From positions 992,001 to 1,056,000 of the forward strand of contig JAYKYS010000012.1 of NCBI GenBank assembly GCA_036924285.1: a stretch of 64,000 nt of DNA, read 5' to 3'. The translations under genes and the position numbers were made by a program. This document shows, piece by piece, positions 44,080-54,320 of the stretch (positions are counted from its first letter, which is position 1; the number at the start of each line of letters is the position of its first letter). The DNA is from Asterella californica (lineage: Eukaryota > Streptophyta > Marchantiopsida > Marchantiales > Aytoniaceae). The notes beneath the pieces were generated by a model. It was not told where the DNA came from. It did not search any database and saw only the letters and a program-made list of their open reading frames with translations.

Positions 44080-44521
44080 TATAGGAAAAAGAGAGAGAGA
44101 ATCGATGTGAAAGAGACCAAGTATGAGTAAGCTTGTTTACTGAAATGAATAATGAGGTAGGAGGTCCAAAGGCAAGGTACTTATACTTTGGTACAAGGGC
44201 AGGCAAAGCCTGCGAAAAGGCATGAGCCCAAATAGCCTGAACTAGTTGTTGTACGCACGTTCATACTGTAAAGCCTATTCTAAAAGGCCGGAGGTCTGGG
44301 TCTTAACCTTGGCTAGGTCTGCTTCCTCTATGAAGTTTGTCATGAGCACATTCAAGTTCAAAGTTCAAAGAGAGTTGTGCTTGGTACATGGAAATGAAGT
44401 TCTTCAGTTCACTAGCAAGCAAGATCAACTACGACGGGTCAAAAGAACAGCTTGGGCTTGCGGCGGTGAACTTTCTACCATGAAGTAACCATCCTACTTA
44501 CGCGTATACTTAAGTTCGAGC
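44080..44521 (-). repeat. 5' LTR of copia F, distal end uncertain
   Basis: Starts on the plus strand at TATAGGAAA next to the primer site. No partner LTR is present, so its far end is unknown; it may continue beyond copia G at 50755. Confidence 0.4.
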
Positions 44522-44779
44522 CGTTGGAAATGAACTACTGGTAGAATAGACTAAGGCAAACCTCTAAGTCTCGGCATAAGGACAGTATGAGAGTGTGAGA
44601 GAGCTCCTCAAGAGAGTGTGCGCAGAACCAAGTAAAATGATTAGTCAATAATGTACAATGGTCTTGGGCCTGGATAATATACTCTTGGTCTTGACCTTGG
44701 TGACCTTACGAAGGGTCACCACCTAATAACCTGAATTGGTTACTGTAAATAGGTTTCATACTTGTACAGTATTCTAACA
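44522..44779 (-). repeat. 3' LTR of copia G
   Basis: 258 bp, in element orientation TGTTAGAATACTG to CAACG (last base changed from CA). Preceded by the polypurine tract GAGTGGGG at 44780-44787. Confidence 0.88.
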
Positions 44780-44813
44780 CCCCACTCAATAACAATTCGG
44801 ATAAAAATATTAC

Positions 44814-46110
44814 TTAGCTAGAAAACATTCCTAGCTTTGGTAGTAGATAGTCCAACTTGAGAGCTGGTAAGCTCTTTGTCAGAATATCTGCAACCATGTC
44901 CTCAGTAGGACAATATCTAACTTCTATAACTTTTCCAGCGACGTGATCTTTGATGAAGTGATATCGGATGTCGATGTGCTTCGTACGGTCGTGGAACTTG
45001 CTAGTGTCGACAAGGACCATAGCACTTTGGTTGTCACAATATGTAAAGGTGGGCTCCTTGTCATGCAATCGATGTCAGTCAGGAGCTGACGTAACCAGAT
45101 TGTTTCTGAACAGCTCGTGCTAAGAGCTACGTATTCTGTCTCTGTACTTGACAAGGCTACTGACTCCTGTCTCTTAGAGGACCAGCTGATGGCTCCTCCA
45201 GAGTAGATGAAGCAATGACTTGATGTGGATCGTCTTGTCTCCGCATGTCCTCTCCAGTCAGCATCGGTGTAACCGAACAGAGAGTAGGGCTGAGGTGTGT
45301 GAGCATACTCAAGGTATAAATTTAAAGTTCCCTTGATGTAACGAAAAATCCGCTTCATAGCGACAATGTGTCTAGGTCCAGGACTACTCATGAACTGGGA
45401 GAGTACACTAATGGAATAAGACAAATCAGGACGAGTGCATACTGCGGCCCAATTAATAGAGCCAGCTGCACTCTGGTAAGGATAATTATTACATAGCTTC
45501 TTTTCATCCTCAGTGACAGGAGAGTCATCCGAGGAAAGTTTCTCACCTGTAACTAGAGGGGTGCTTACAGGTTTGCAGTCCTGTAAGCCAAACTGAAATA
45601 GTTTTTGTGTCAAATACAAAGTTTGACTAAGTCTGATAGTGCTAGCGGATGGACCACGATTAATCTCAATGCTAAGGCAATGATGGACTGGACCGATGTC
45701 AGTCATTTTGAACCGTGAGCTCAATTTCTCTTTTACATGAGATAGCAGAGCCTCACTGCTACTGCCAATCATAGTGTCATCCACGTAGAGGGCAAGGATG
45801 ACGAAGTGCTGTTTCTGGTGCAAATAGTAAACGTTTCCTTCTACACTGGACTTAGCAAATCCAAGAGAAAGCAAGAAGTTGTCGATGATCAAGTATCATT
45901 CTCTTGATGATTGTTTAAGACCGTAGAGAGTTTTAAGCAATCTGCACCTTGCTGTAGTCACTCCTTCCGGAACACTCATGTATATTGCCTCGTTAAGTGT
46001 TCCATTCAGAACGCAATTTTTACATCCATTTGATGTACATGTAGGTTATACTGCACTGAGATGGCAAGGATGAGCCGTATTGACTGAATGCGGACTACAG
46101 GGAAAAAAGT
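44814..46110 (-). pseudogene. RT C-terminal part and RNase H of copia G
   Basis: Frame 45892-44924 contains LALYVDDTMIGSS, the copia YVDD active site, then the connection and RNase H (YTDADWRGHAE, SSTETEYVALS). A second frame, 45068-44814, carries the end of RNase H (FTYCDNQSAMVL, VADILTKSL) after a frameshift near 45065. The stretch 45893-46110 is RT in broken frames. Confidence 0.85.
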
Positions 46111-46650
46111 TTATGTGCAATCCAACCCATAGATCTGGGTGAAACCACGAGCCACTAGTCTCGTCTTATAACGAGCAATGGACCCATCGGTATTAAGTTT
46201 TAACTTAAAAGTCCACTTACATGTTATCGATCGACGTCCTTGTGACAAGTCGGTGAGCTTCCAAGTACCGTTAGATTCGTGAGAATCTAATTCCTCCTCT
46301 ATTGCTCTTCTCCACTGATCGGCAACAGGAGAAGATACTGCTTCTGTGTAAGAAACAGGTTCCATTGGCACATGTTTGAGAGTTATCATCAATGCACGCT
46401 TGGTGTTCTTCCGAGACTTTGGGATCAGCGATGAAGGGTCGTAGCCTTCATCTGGGTTCCGTTGTGGAGGAACTAAATGTCGAGCTGATCGTCTCAATGG
46501 AGACGGTGTTGGGAAATCCAATGGAGGAAGAGAGGACTCGTTGTGGGTAGGGCCGGAAACTCGTTGCGTGATGATGTGCGCCGAAGGTAAGGATGGCGAG
46601 GACTCAAGTTCTCTGCAGGGGGAGAGTGATGGCTTGAGGAGTGAAAACAT
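46111..46650 (-). pseudogene. RT N-terminal part of copia G
   Basis: Contains the copia RVT_2 opening: WRRAIEEELDSHESNGTW, CKWTFKLKLNTDGSIARYK and RLVARGFTQIYG, after a Ser/Pro-rich linker with LRRSARHLVPP. Overlaps the integrase frame by a frameshift. Confidence 0.8.
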
Positions 46651-47860
46651 GGAGGACGACTGCTCCCACTGGATTGTGTACTGCTGGTGACTCCTCCGCC
46701 AAGGCCATGACTACTAGAGACTCCTCCTCCAGATCCAAGACCAACGGATGAGGTTGGAGCTGGATCGACAGGAGTTGACAGAGGAACTCCCACTGAAGAG
46801 AAACCGAGAGAGACGGACGGAACATAAGCTGGGCCAGCAGAAGAGGCGGGCACAGTATGATAAAAATGGACGTCGATCTCAGGAGACGCTTGAGTGAGTG
46901 GGAGATCAGCAGAGGGGGTGGATGTGGGAGGAAGAGTCGGGGAAGACTCATCGAAGATAACATCACGAGAGGTGAAGGTATGACCGTCAGATTTTCTTTG
47001 GAGACGGTAGCCCTTACTCTGGCCGCTATAGCCAAGGAAGATACACTCATGAGAGCGATCATCGAGCTTTGTGCGCTCAACCTCGGAGACCTGGGAAAAA
47101 GCGCGACAGCCAAAGACGCGCAGAAAAGAGAGGTCGGGTCGGCGAAGAGTTGTGGAGGCATAGGAGTGCCAGAGTTCATAAGGTGTGATCATAGCCGAGA
47201 TAGCCTTAGACGGACACCGGTTCTGGAGGAAGGTGGCGCATGTGATTGCTTCACCCCAGAAGGGCTTGATAAGATTGGCAGTGAAAAACATAGAACGGAC
47301 AACGTCAAGCAAGTTGCGATTCTTGCGTTCAACAACGCCATTCTGCTGAGGAGAGTAAGGGACTGTGAATTGACGCAGGATGCCGCGCTCGTGAACAAAA
47401 GCGTCAAAAGCAGTTGAACGATATTCCAAAGTGACAAGAGATTGATCAGTGGCGCGCTCAACAAATGCCAGATAGTCCCGGAAGGCAGCAAAACAGTCAC
47501 TCTTATAGTAGAGAAGACGAGTGACAGTGTAGTGCGAATAGTCATCAATGAAGGTGATGGAATATTCATAGCCAGAAAAGGTGCAAGAGGAGATGCGATC
47601 ACTAATATCAGAATGGACCAGTGCCAGAGGACGAGTGGATCGAGTGGAGCTGACACGTGGGAATTTAGTGCGTGCATGCTTACTGTGTGCACAAGCTGGA
47701 CCGATATCCTCAGAGAGTGGGAAGGAAAGGAGGCTGGTAACATACCTGCGGTGGCTCAGCTCATGGACTCGATGATGGTTGATATGACCGAGTCGCTGAT
47801 GCCACAAGGTAGAGAGATCGCTCGTTGTAGTAACAAGGGCACATGGTCGAGGTGACGTCG
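46494..47860 (-). pseudogene. GAG-pre-integrase and integrase of copia G
   Basis: 437 codons from the Met at 47807. LWHQRLGHINHHRVHEL is the pre-integrase motif. Zinc end: HQRLGH and CAHSKH, with the second Cys not evident. Core: VHSDIS, FIDDYS and NGVVERKNRN give the D,D,E residues. Ends in CIFLGYSGQSKGYR and a Ser/Pro-rich tail. Confidence 0.85.
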
Positions 47861-47872
47861 GTGGAGGAGTCC

Positions 47873-48980
47873 GACTACCAGATGTAAAACCCTGAAGGTC
47901 TTCTAGTAGTCACAGGGGAGATCGCGACATGGAGAACTCAGAATTTGCAGGTCAGGAAAAATCCAAGGTAAAACTTAGTTAAAAGTCGGATCGAAACTTG
48001 TAAGCCGGACCGAGTCAGGTCTGTAAGGACGCGGGCCAAGAAGGTCTTGCGTCCCTCCTCGAGAGACTGTGTCCTTGCTCAAGGGACCGTCCCTTTGGTC
48101 CCCGGGCGGACTGCCGTATCTCGGTGACGGAGATACGTTATATGTATCTCCGTCACGCGGGGATGCAGAGGCAGCACCCTCGATGAGGGACCGCCTGCAT
48201 ATCCCTGCGACAGCGAGGATATGATATGTGCATCCCTGCGAAGTGGGGATGCACGATCCCTTGTGCGGAGAGACAACATCTGTGCAGCATGTGCGGCATG
48301 CTCGGATGGGGATGGGATCTCCATCCGGATGGGGTTGTCATCCCCATCCCTACTGCGTGCGGGAGCTAGTGGGTCGTGAGGGACGCGCGGTCCGACGAGG
48401 CCGCGGGAGGCGCGTCTCGTCGGTGGTCGTTACTAGTTGGGGAGTTCCAGTGACAGGAGACTCCCGGCTTATGGACGTCATCAAGACGTACATAGGCCTT
48501 GGGGGGCTATGATGATCTCCAGGACGTGCGAAGATGGGCAGGGGCCCTTCAAAGGACATGCGGTTTGAGTCAACAGTTGTGCTTTGAGAAGACTCGATTT
48601 GTGTGCGTAGAGGGAGCAAGCCAACAGGTGGCGTCCGCATGAAGAATGAGCCAAGGGGTGTGGAGGTAAGGGGGGTAGAGGCCGCGCTCACAAGAATTGG
48701 GTCCTCATTTTCCAAGTGTGATAATTTTGAATTTTGTGGAGTGAGAACTTCACCTGTGAGGGTATGCTCCGTAATTAGGAGGAGAAAAACTCCGTGAGTT
48801 ACTTGGGTGCACTTCCTCTTGAGTGTGCGCATTCCGTAAGACGGAGCTGGGCCTAGACCATGGGAAACGGATCCTGCGCATATTGCGACTGAATAGTGAG
48901 GTGCTAGTCCGCTGGTTAGATTGCGGTCTAGCTCGCAAATGCGGTCATGATCTCTGGTTGGGGGGTAGTGTGTGGACTAT
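47873..48980 (-). other. Foreign 1.1 kb segment inside copia G
   Basis: Lies between GRTP of the pre-integrase linker (near 48985) and the resumption at RTPPPTSP (near 47865). Both edges carry GGAGTCC and related TACCAG.TGTA, an imperfect direct repeat of about 20 bp. The interior has stacked hairpins at 48124-48360. A minus-strand frame at 48350-48832 is open for 160 codons without recognised motifs. Confidence 0.5.
48124..48156. repeat. Perfect 13-bp hairpin
   Basis: GTGACGGAGATAC and its exact complement around a 7-base loop GTTATAT. Two more stem-loops follow (around 48229-48255 and 48300-48340, arms GTGCATCCC and CCCCATCC types). Confidence 0.8.
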
Positions 48981-49384
48981 TGGAGTCCTACCAGCTGTAG
49001 CTACAAGCACGGTTTGGTCAGCAACCAAAATTGAATTCTCGAGCATGTAGAGATCGTCGACGATGGGACAGGGAGCTAGCACTTGTCCAAATCTGTCTTC
49101 TAGAGATAGAGTCCGTTGCCAATTAAGCACCAGCCGCCATTGGCATCAAATTGCCGAGCTGAGAATAAATTCTTCTGCAAGGCGGGCACATGGAGAACGT
49201 CATGTATGTACACATGCTCGTCGTTGAGCAGGCGCACTTCCACCATGCCGGAACTAGCAACGTGGATGGTGGTGTTGTCACCGAGTAGAATCGCATCATT
49301 CTCGATGTTCTCGGTAGAGACGTGAGTGTATTCGACGAATTGTCGTTGATTACATGCCATGTGATGTGTGGCGCCCGTGTCCAT
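48981..49384 (-). pseudogene. Protease of copia G
   Basis: Starts MDTGATHHMACN, the intact DTGA active site, followed by ILLGDNTTIHVASSG, VHIHDVLHVPALQKNLFSAR-like linker and GGWCLIGNG. A frameshift leads to DDLYMLENSILVA near 49050, ending at the foreign segment. Confidence 0.8.
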
Positions 49385-49431
49385 ATACCAATTAGGATCA
49401 GCTGTCTACACGATTGCAGATGAACATGGTG

Positions 49432-50339
49432 TCACCAGAACTCGACGAGTGTTGCTGTTGTTGTTCTGGGAACAACGATTCTTGTTCCTATTCTTGTTCT
49501 GGTTACCAGCATTCGAGTTTTAGTTTCTGCTGCTGGGTTTGTCCGGACACTCGGCGATGCGGTGTCCGGACTTGTTGCACTGGAAATATTTCTCATTAGG
49601 ATCTGGCGGTCTTTTCGGTGGCTGGTTACCGCCTTGTCGGTTGTCATCATTGTTGCGTCGGTTGTTGCCATTGCGTCCTCCTTGCCGGCGTCATGCAAAC
49701 AAAGCAGTAGATGATTCCATCGATAACTTGCGCCCGATCGTTTCCTCCTGGATGAGGAAGGTGATGAGGTCCTGTAGCGAGAGATTTGGGTTTGTTCTCA
49801 TCGCCTGCAAGAATAAATGGTAGTTGTTGGGCATGCTGCTCATCAACGCGAGGACTTACTCCTCGTTGGTAATTATCAATCCAGCTGAAGTCATCTGTTG
49901 GATGAGAGACTTGAAGTTGTTCACGTGCTGGGTGATAGTCTCGTTGGGTTTCATCTTTAAAACCCGCAACTTCTCTCTTAAGTGCATCTTGATCACCATG
50001 TCTTGACTGGCAAAGTGTCTGGTCAAGGTGGACCATGCATCGTTCGACGTGATATAGGACATTAGATGTCCTGCCACACTGTTCTCGCAATATTCGTTGA
50101 TCGCTGCGAGCGCGTTAATATCACTGATCCCAATCTGCGATGTTGCCGGATCCGGTAGCAGGAGGAGGGATGGGTACCGCAGTACCTCCGGGTGTAGTGG
50201 CACGTGGTCTCTGCACGTTCCCTTCCACGATATCAAGAACACCATGGGTCCTGAGCCGCAAGGTTATCTTGTGTTTCCAAAGCGTGAAATATGTGCCATC
50301 GAACTTAGCCCAGCCTTTGGTGTCAAAGGGGGCAGACAT
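49432..50339 (-). pseudogene. gag of copia G
   Basis: Starts MSAPFDTKGWAKFDGTYF, with KHKITLRLRTHGVLDIV, DAWSTLTRHFASQDMVIK and LREKLRVLKMK, the UBN2-type gag of copia. Three frames (50339-50121, 50245-49856, 50090-49647) mean at least two frameshifts. A knuckle near 49570 reads FQCNKSGHRIAEC, whose first Cys is Tyr. Confidence 0.8.
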
Positions 50340-50510
50340 CTATATCAGATTGATCGTTGGAACGATGAAGTTCTGTTAGCGAAGGTACAGAATCTCAGTG
50401 CGTGAAGCGTCCTTCTCGCAGCAGCTAAAACGTCCTCCAACTGCTCTCACCTAAGGGCCGAAGGACTACCTAGTGCCTATGCTATTGTGCTAGTGCATCA
50501 ACAAAGCAAA

Positions 50511-50522
50511 GCTCTGATACCA
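50511..50522 (-). other. Primer-binding site of copia G
   Basis: GCTCTGATACCA on the plus strand, an exact initiator Met tRNA type site abutting the LTR. Confidence 0.88.
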
Positions 50523-50749
50523 TGTTGGAAATGAACTACTGGTAGAATAAGATAAAGCAAAACTCTAAGTCACGGCATAAGGACAGTATGAGAGTGTGAG
50601 AGAGCTCCTCAAGAGAGTGTGGGCAGAACCATTTTACAAGGCCTGGATAATATACTCTTGTTCGTGGCCTTGCTGACCTTACGAAAGGTCACCACCTAAT
50701 AACCTTAACTGGTTACTGTAAATGGGTTTCATACTTCTACAGTCTAAAA
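50523..50749 (-). repeat. 5' LTR of copia G
   Basis: 227 bp; matches the 3' LTR except for a deletion of about 28 bp near 50630 and scattered substitutions. Confidence 0.88.
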
Positions 50750-50754
50750 CGAGC

Positions 50755-51308
50755 TCGCCATCAAACTAGTCACTGAGGTAGCTGTTAGTCCGAGGCTAAA
50801 AGCAGCAAACATCAGCTTGATTCAATCAAGTCTTAGTCAACTCTGCTGAAGAAGTGCAGTGCCTAGGTTGCATGCAGTAGCATCCGAAGGGTTTTCATCT
50901 CTCCGGAAAATCGTTTAGAACTGCTGCACCCACGTCGGACGGAGAGACATGAAGATCTGAACTGCGCCCGACATTAAGTCTCTGGTGCCTCTTCTTAAAG
51001 GTCCGTCGTTTGAAGGACATTTTGCACGAATTGACTCCCAAGCGGGAGGCAAACGGCTAGTAGTCTGTACCACAGAGTACTGGGAACATTTTGGTAATAT
51101 AAAAGATTATACTGTAAAAGCAGGAAATCGTATACTTGTAATCACCATCGGATATTATTTGGGATACCTAGGCCGGGACCAGTACGTTTACAGACCTGTC
51201 TCTTATATAAATTTAATCGTCCAGAAACATGCACTTTGTGCAGTTCGCTGTCTTCTCGTTCTACATGGTTTGCGTTTTATTTGAAGTACAGTAGAGAGAG
51301 ATGTGTTT
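50755..51308. other. No clear gene
   Basis: Low-copy-looking sequence with no supported frame; may include the rest of the copia F LTR. A TATAAATTTAA word lies near 51206. Confidence 0.3.
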
Positions 51309-51397
51309 CCTTTATTTTATTTTATTTTTTTTTAATTTTTATTTTTATTTTTTTTTTATTTTTATTTTTATTTTTATTTTTTATTTTTATTTTTTTT
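51309..51397 (+). repeat. T-rich simple repeat (ATTTTT)n
   Basis: About 90 bases of TTTTA and TTTTTA units followed abruptly by GC-rich DNA. Confidence 0.88.
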
Positions 51398-52440
51398 AGA
51401 AGGCCACGCGGGGCCACAAGATTTATAGATTGGAAGAGGCTAAAGGGCGCCACCCGAACATAAAGCCGGGCCAAACCCGCGCCAGAACCCCCCAGCCCTA
51501 ACGCCACGCCTAGCACAGTACCGACCGGGCCAAGCATGCCAGCCCAACCCGGCCCCGGTCCACCTCGCCCACCCGGAATTCGAGATCCCGGGCGAAGCCG
51601 GGGCCCCGTCACCCCCCACCCTCTCATTAACTAAAGCCCCGGCCCTCTCGCCCGCAATCGTCCTACCACGGCTCGCCCACTCGGTGCCCTGGCCATAATT
51701 GCCGCCCTTCCTTCTCCGCGCACTTCTGACCTCGATCGTCTTCTCCCGCTCGCTACGGCCGCCATGGCTGGGCACAGTCATCGAGCAAATCGACTTCTCG
51801 TCGTCCTTTCTCTCCGACTCGGACGTCTTCTTGTAGTTCCAGATCGTCAACTCGCCTTCGTCGCTTTCCTTCGTGGCTCTAGATTGTATACTCGTCTTCA
51901 TCATGGCTTTTTTGGTGTCTCTGACAGGAAAGTTTGAGTGTCTTCTGTCAGACGGAGCAAGGGCCGCGCTGCCCCGCCTCCACACCCGCTTGAGGTAACT
52001 ATTCTTCCTCTCGTCATTATTGCTACTGTCACGGAGGCTGTCATAACCACTCTTCTTCGAGCCGGCAGACGACCTAGCAGGCGAGTGCAGCTGCCTGTCC
52101 TCATGTTGACGACCTCCCGACCGTGAGCACTTCCAGGTCAGCCTCTGATTCCTCCCCCTCTTCTTTTCCTTCCCGGTAGTGTAATATTCCATCGATGTTT
52201 ATGGAGATTCGTCACAAGTCGTCGTCGGTTCCTGTGCACTTCCGGTTCTCTCCTGTAGTTTCTTTTGAATGGCCCCTAAGGTACCCATTGTCGCCTCCCA
52301 GGTCTTTTTGTTGCGCAGGCTAGAATCTTCTCTAAGCCCGGCCCACATAGTCTTCGCCACTTCCGCTGTATGTGTTTCCTTTATAGATTGTGTACTTGTA
52401 AGCGTGAAAGTACATTGGACCGTAGTACCAGCTAGAAGGT
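51398..52440. other. GC-rich region with an open minus-strand frame, no recognised gene
   Basis: 51470-51760 is very GC-rich. A minus frame at 51440-52192 is open for 250 codons, Arg/Ser/Gly-rich with acidic and basic runs; this composition gives long frames by chance and no domain is seen. 52193-52440 holds nothing I can support. Confidence 0.3.
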
Positions 52441-52449
52441 GATCAGACT

Positions 52450-52805
52450 TCTCACTGCAGAAGACTGCTGCTTCATACAGAGCTGAAATTAAAGCTACAA
52501 GGTGATCAGAGGTTAGCTATTCACTCGATGTACTAGTACTTGCTTCAGTGCTTACCCTACTCTTTACGGACCTCTATGCATGGGTCCAGTCCTTTCTGTG
52601 AGTCTGCATTGAGGGACTTCTCTCACTGCGCATGCAGAAGCCTGCTGCTTCATACAGAGCTGAAATTAAAGCTACTAGTTGACATGATGATCTAATGCTA
52701 GGCTAGTAATTCAATTGATAAACATTCTGCTTCAATGCATAGTCTACTTTTTACGGACTTCTACAATATCCATGGGTCCAGTCGTTCTTATCAATCTGGA
52801 GTGAG
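52450..52805. repeat. Tandem duplication beside the O-methyltransferase 3' end
   Basis: Two diverged units of about 175 bp share CTGCTTCATACAGAGCTGAA, TTAAAGCTAC, TTTACGGAC and ATGGGTCCAGTC. The second unit ends at AGTGAGGGA, inside the last codons of the gene at 52791. Confidence 0.65.
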
Positions 52806-54320
52806 GGAAGCCTTGTGATGTTCGAAAGTTCGCTCTTTACCGCCACGAAAGTGAGTCAGCATCATCATGTCTAAAAGCCTTACCCGCTCGGCGTTATGAT
52901 TATCTTCCTTCGTCATAACATACTCGGCAATTAGCACTTTCCCATCCTCCGGAAGAGCAGCGTGGACAGTCTTCATGATTTTCACGCAACTCTCGTCGCT
53001 GTTGTTGTGGATAATGGCCTGAAACATAATTCAGACGCCAAGTTCAACCGTACTGACCCCGACAAAACCATAAATGCTCGATTCTTGGAACGGTGTATTG
53101 CAAGAGGAAATCGCTATGTCATCTATACTAGGATGTATGATCGGATTTTCAAGTAAAGCCACTGAAGCTCGGGATTACCATCAGCAGCATCGCGTCGCCA
53201 GAGGGTATACTCTCGTAGAAGTTACCACCAACATGTTCGATACCTGCACTTTCAAGACAGAAGTCAGCCACTCTAGAGCAGAAAATCCCCGAAATTAACA
53301 TTGTTAGTATTACCATTAGCATCGTGGTATTGAAGGAGGCTCTGAGGGTTTGTATCCCGTTGGGTCTATTGGCATAGCCTGTAATGAGTGAACTAAGATC
53401 ATATGATGAGAAATGGATCCCGAGCAATTGAGTGCTATGGTATGAGCTTAGTACGTGAGCATGAAACATCAGTTCCGGTGAAATAATGAAATTTAACACT
53501 CACCTGACAAAGATGGCGCGTTTTCTACGACCGAAGGCAGGTCGAAATTGATGCCACGAAGGTGTGGATGGAAACGAAGTATCAAAGCTAGGGTGTTGCC
53601 TACGCTGCCTCCAACATCGACGAGTACTTTGGTGTCTTTGAACCCTTCGTATTCCTCCGCAACAATTCTCGCCAGAAAGTTTGAGTGTGTAGTCATGCCG
53701 TTGTGGAAGAGGTCCCCAAACTCCGGGAACTTAGGATTGTGTGCATAAATCGGCATCCCATGAGCTTCGTCCCATGGGCACACATCTTCTTTGAACGCCT
53801 CGTGCATTCTTTCGAACATCGGCACAGAAGACTGGTGGAAGGCAAGCTTGACCCAGGGGACCACACTGAGCTCGTAGTCTGTGACATACATTTTGGAGAC
53901 ACCATTCAAGCAGTACTCGATCTCGTCGTTCTCATTGACTGACTCGGAGAAAAACCCCTTGCAGACCATGAACGTCATCATGCGGCTCAGCAAAGATACG
54001 GCGTTGGATGGATTCCTGCAGTCCATCTGAGAGATAATTTCCGCAGCAGTAAGAGATTTCCTCGGTGCCTTGGAAAGCAAGTCCGGGATACCCAACGTCA
54101 CAACAGCCTTAACTGCCCAGGTCTGTAACCATCCCAAGAGAAAGTTAATGGCGACAACATGATCCCTTTTGTCCTCCGCTGAGATGGGTGTGGCACTTAC
54201 GCCTCCAATTGCATCGACATTGGCGCTAACAAAAATGTCTATGCCATTGTCGAGGGTCACATTCTTCATCTTACTCAGCTCGCTGCTTGTGGAGATTGTG
54301 CCGTTTGTCGATACCGTCAT
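52791..54320 (-). CDS. Plant-type class I/COMT-like O-methyltransferase, three exons, shortened C-terminus
   Basis: S-adenosylmethionine-dependent O-methyltransferase of the plant caffeate/flavonoid type, cytosolic by family. Exons 54320-53504, 53243-53179 and 53018-52791 with GT-AG introns of 260 and 160 bp give 369 codons in frame. An N-terminal dimerisation domain (VKAVVTLGIPDLL) is followed by the SAM motif VLVDVGGSVGNTLALIL (third Gly replaced by Ser), FDLPSVVENAP, GGNFYESIPSGDA, the catalytic-His region IIHNNSDE (HD replaced by HN) and DMMMLTHFRGGKERT. After GGKERT the family has about 40 more residues; here 11 unrelated ones and a stop follow. Start chosen at MTVSTNG; the Met at 54269 is possible. 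Substrate unknown. Confidence 0.8.

Larger units (their letters stand above)
42500..44521 (-). mobile_element. Truncated copia element F
   Basis: Minus strand, with LTR (44080 to about 44521), primer site, gag and protease. Sequence similarity to copia ends near 42500, before integrase. The gag N-terminus parallels that of copia G. The other LTR is absent, so this is a 5' fragment. Copia G starts immediately to its right and may sit inside the F LTR. Confidence 0.65.
44522..50749 (-). mobile_element. Copia retrotransposon G
   Basis: Minus strand, 6228 bp. LTRs 44522-44779 and 50523-50749, duplication CGAGC (44517-44521 and 50750-50754). Domain order gag, protease, integrase, RT, RNase H is that of Ty1/copia. 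Several frameshifts and a 1.1 kb foreign segment between protease and integrase disable it. Confidence 0.9.

Noticed and set aside
46857..47417. Plus-strand 186-codon frame
   Set aside because: Antisense shadow of the copia G integrase.
51440..52192. 250-codon minus-strand frame as a gene
   Set aside because: Arg/Ser/Gly-rich composition in GC-rich DNA, no domain, no splice or promoter signals.
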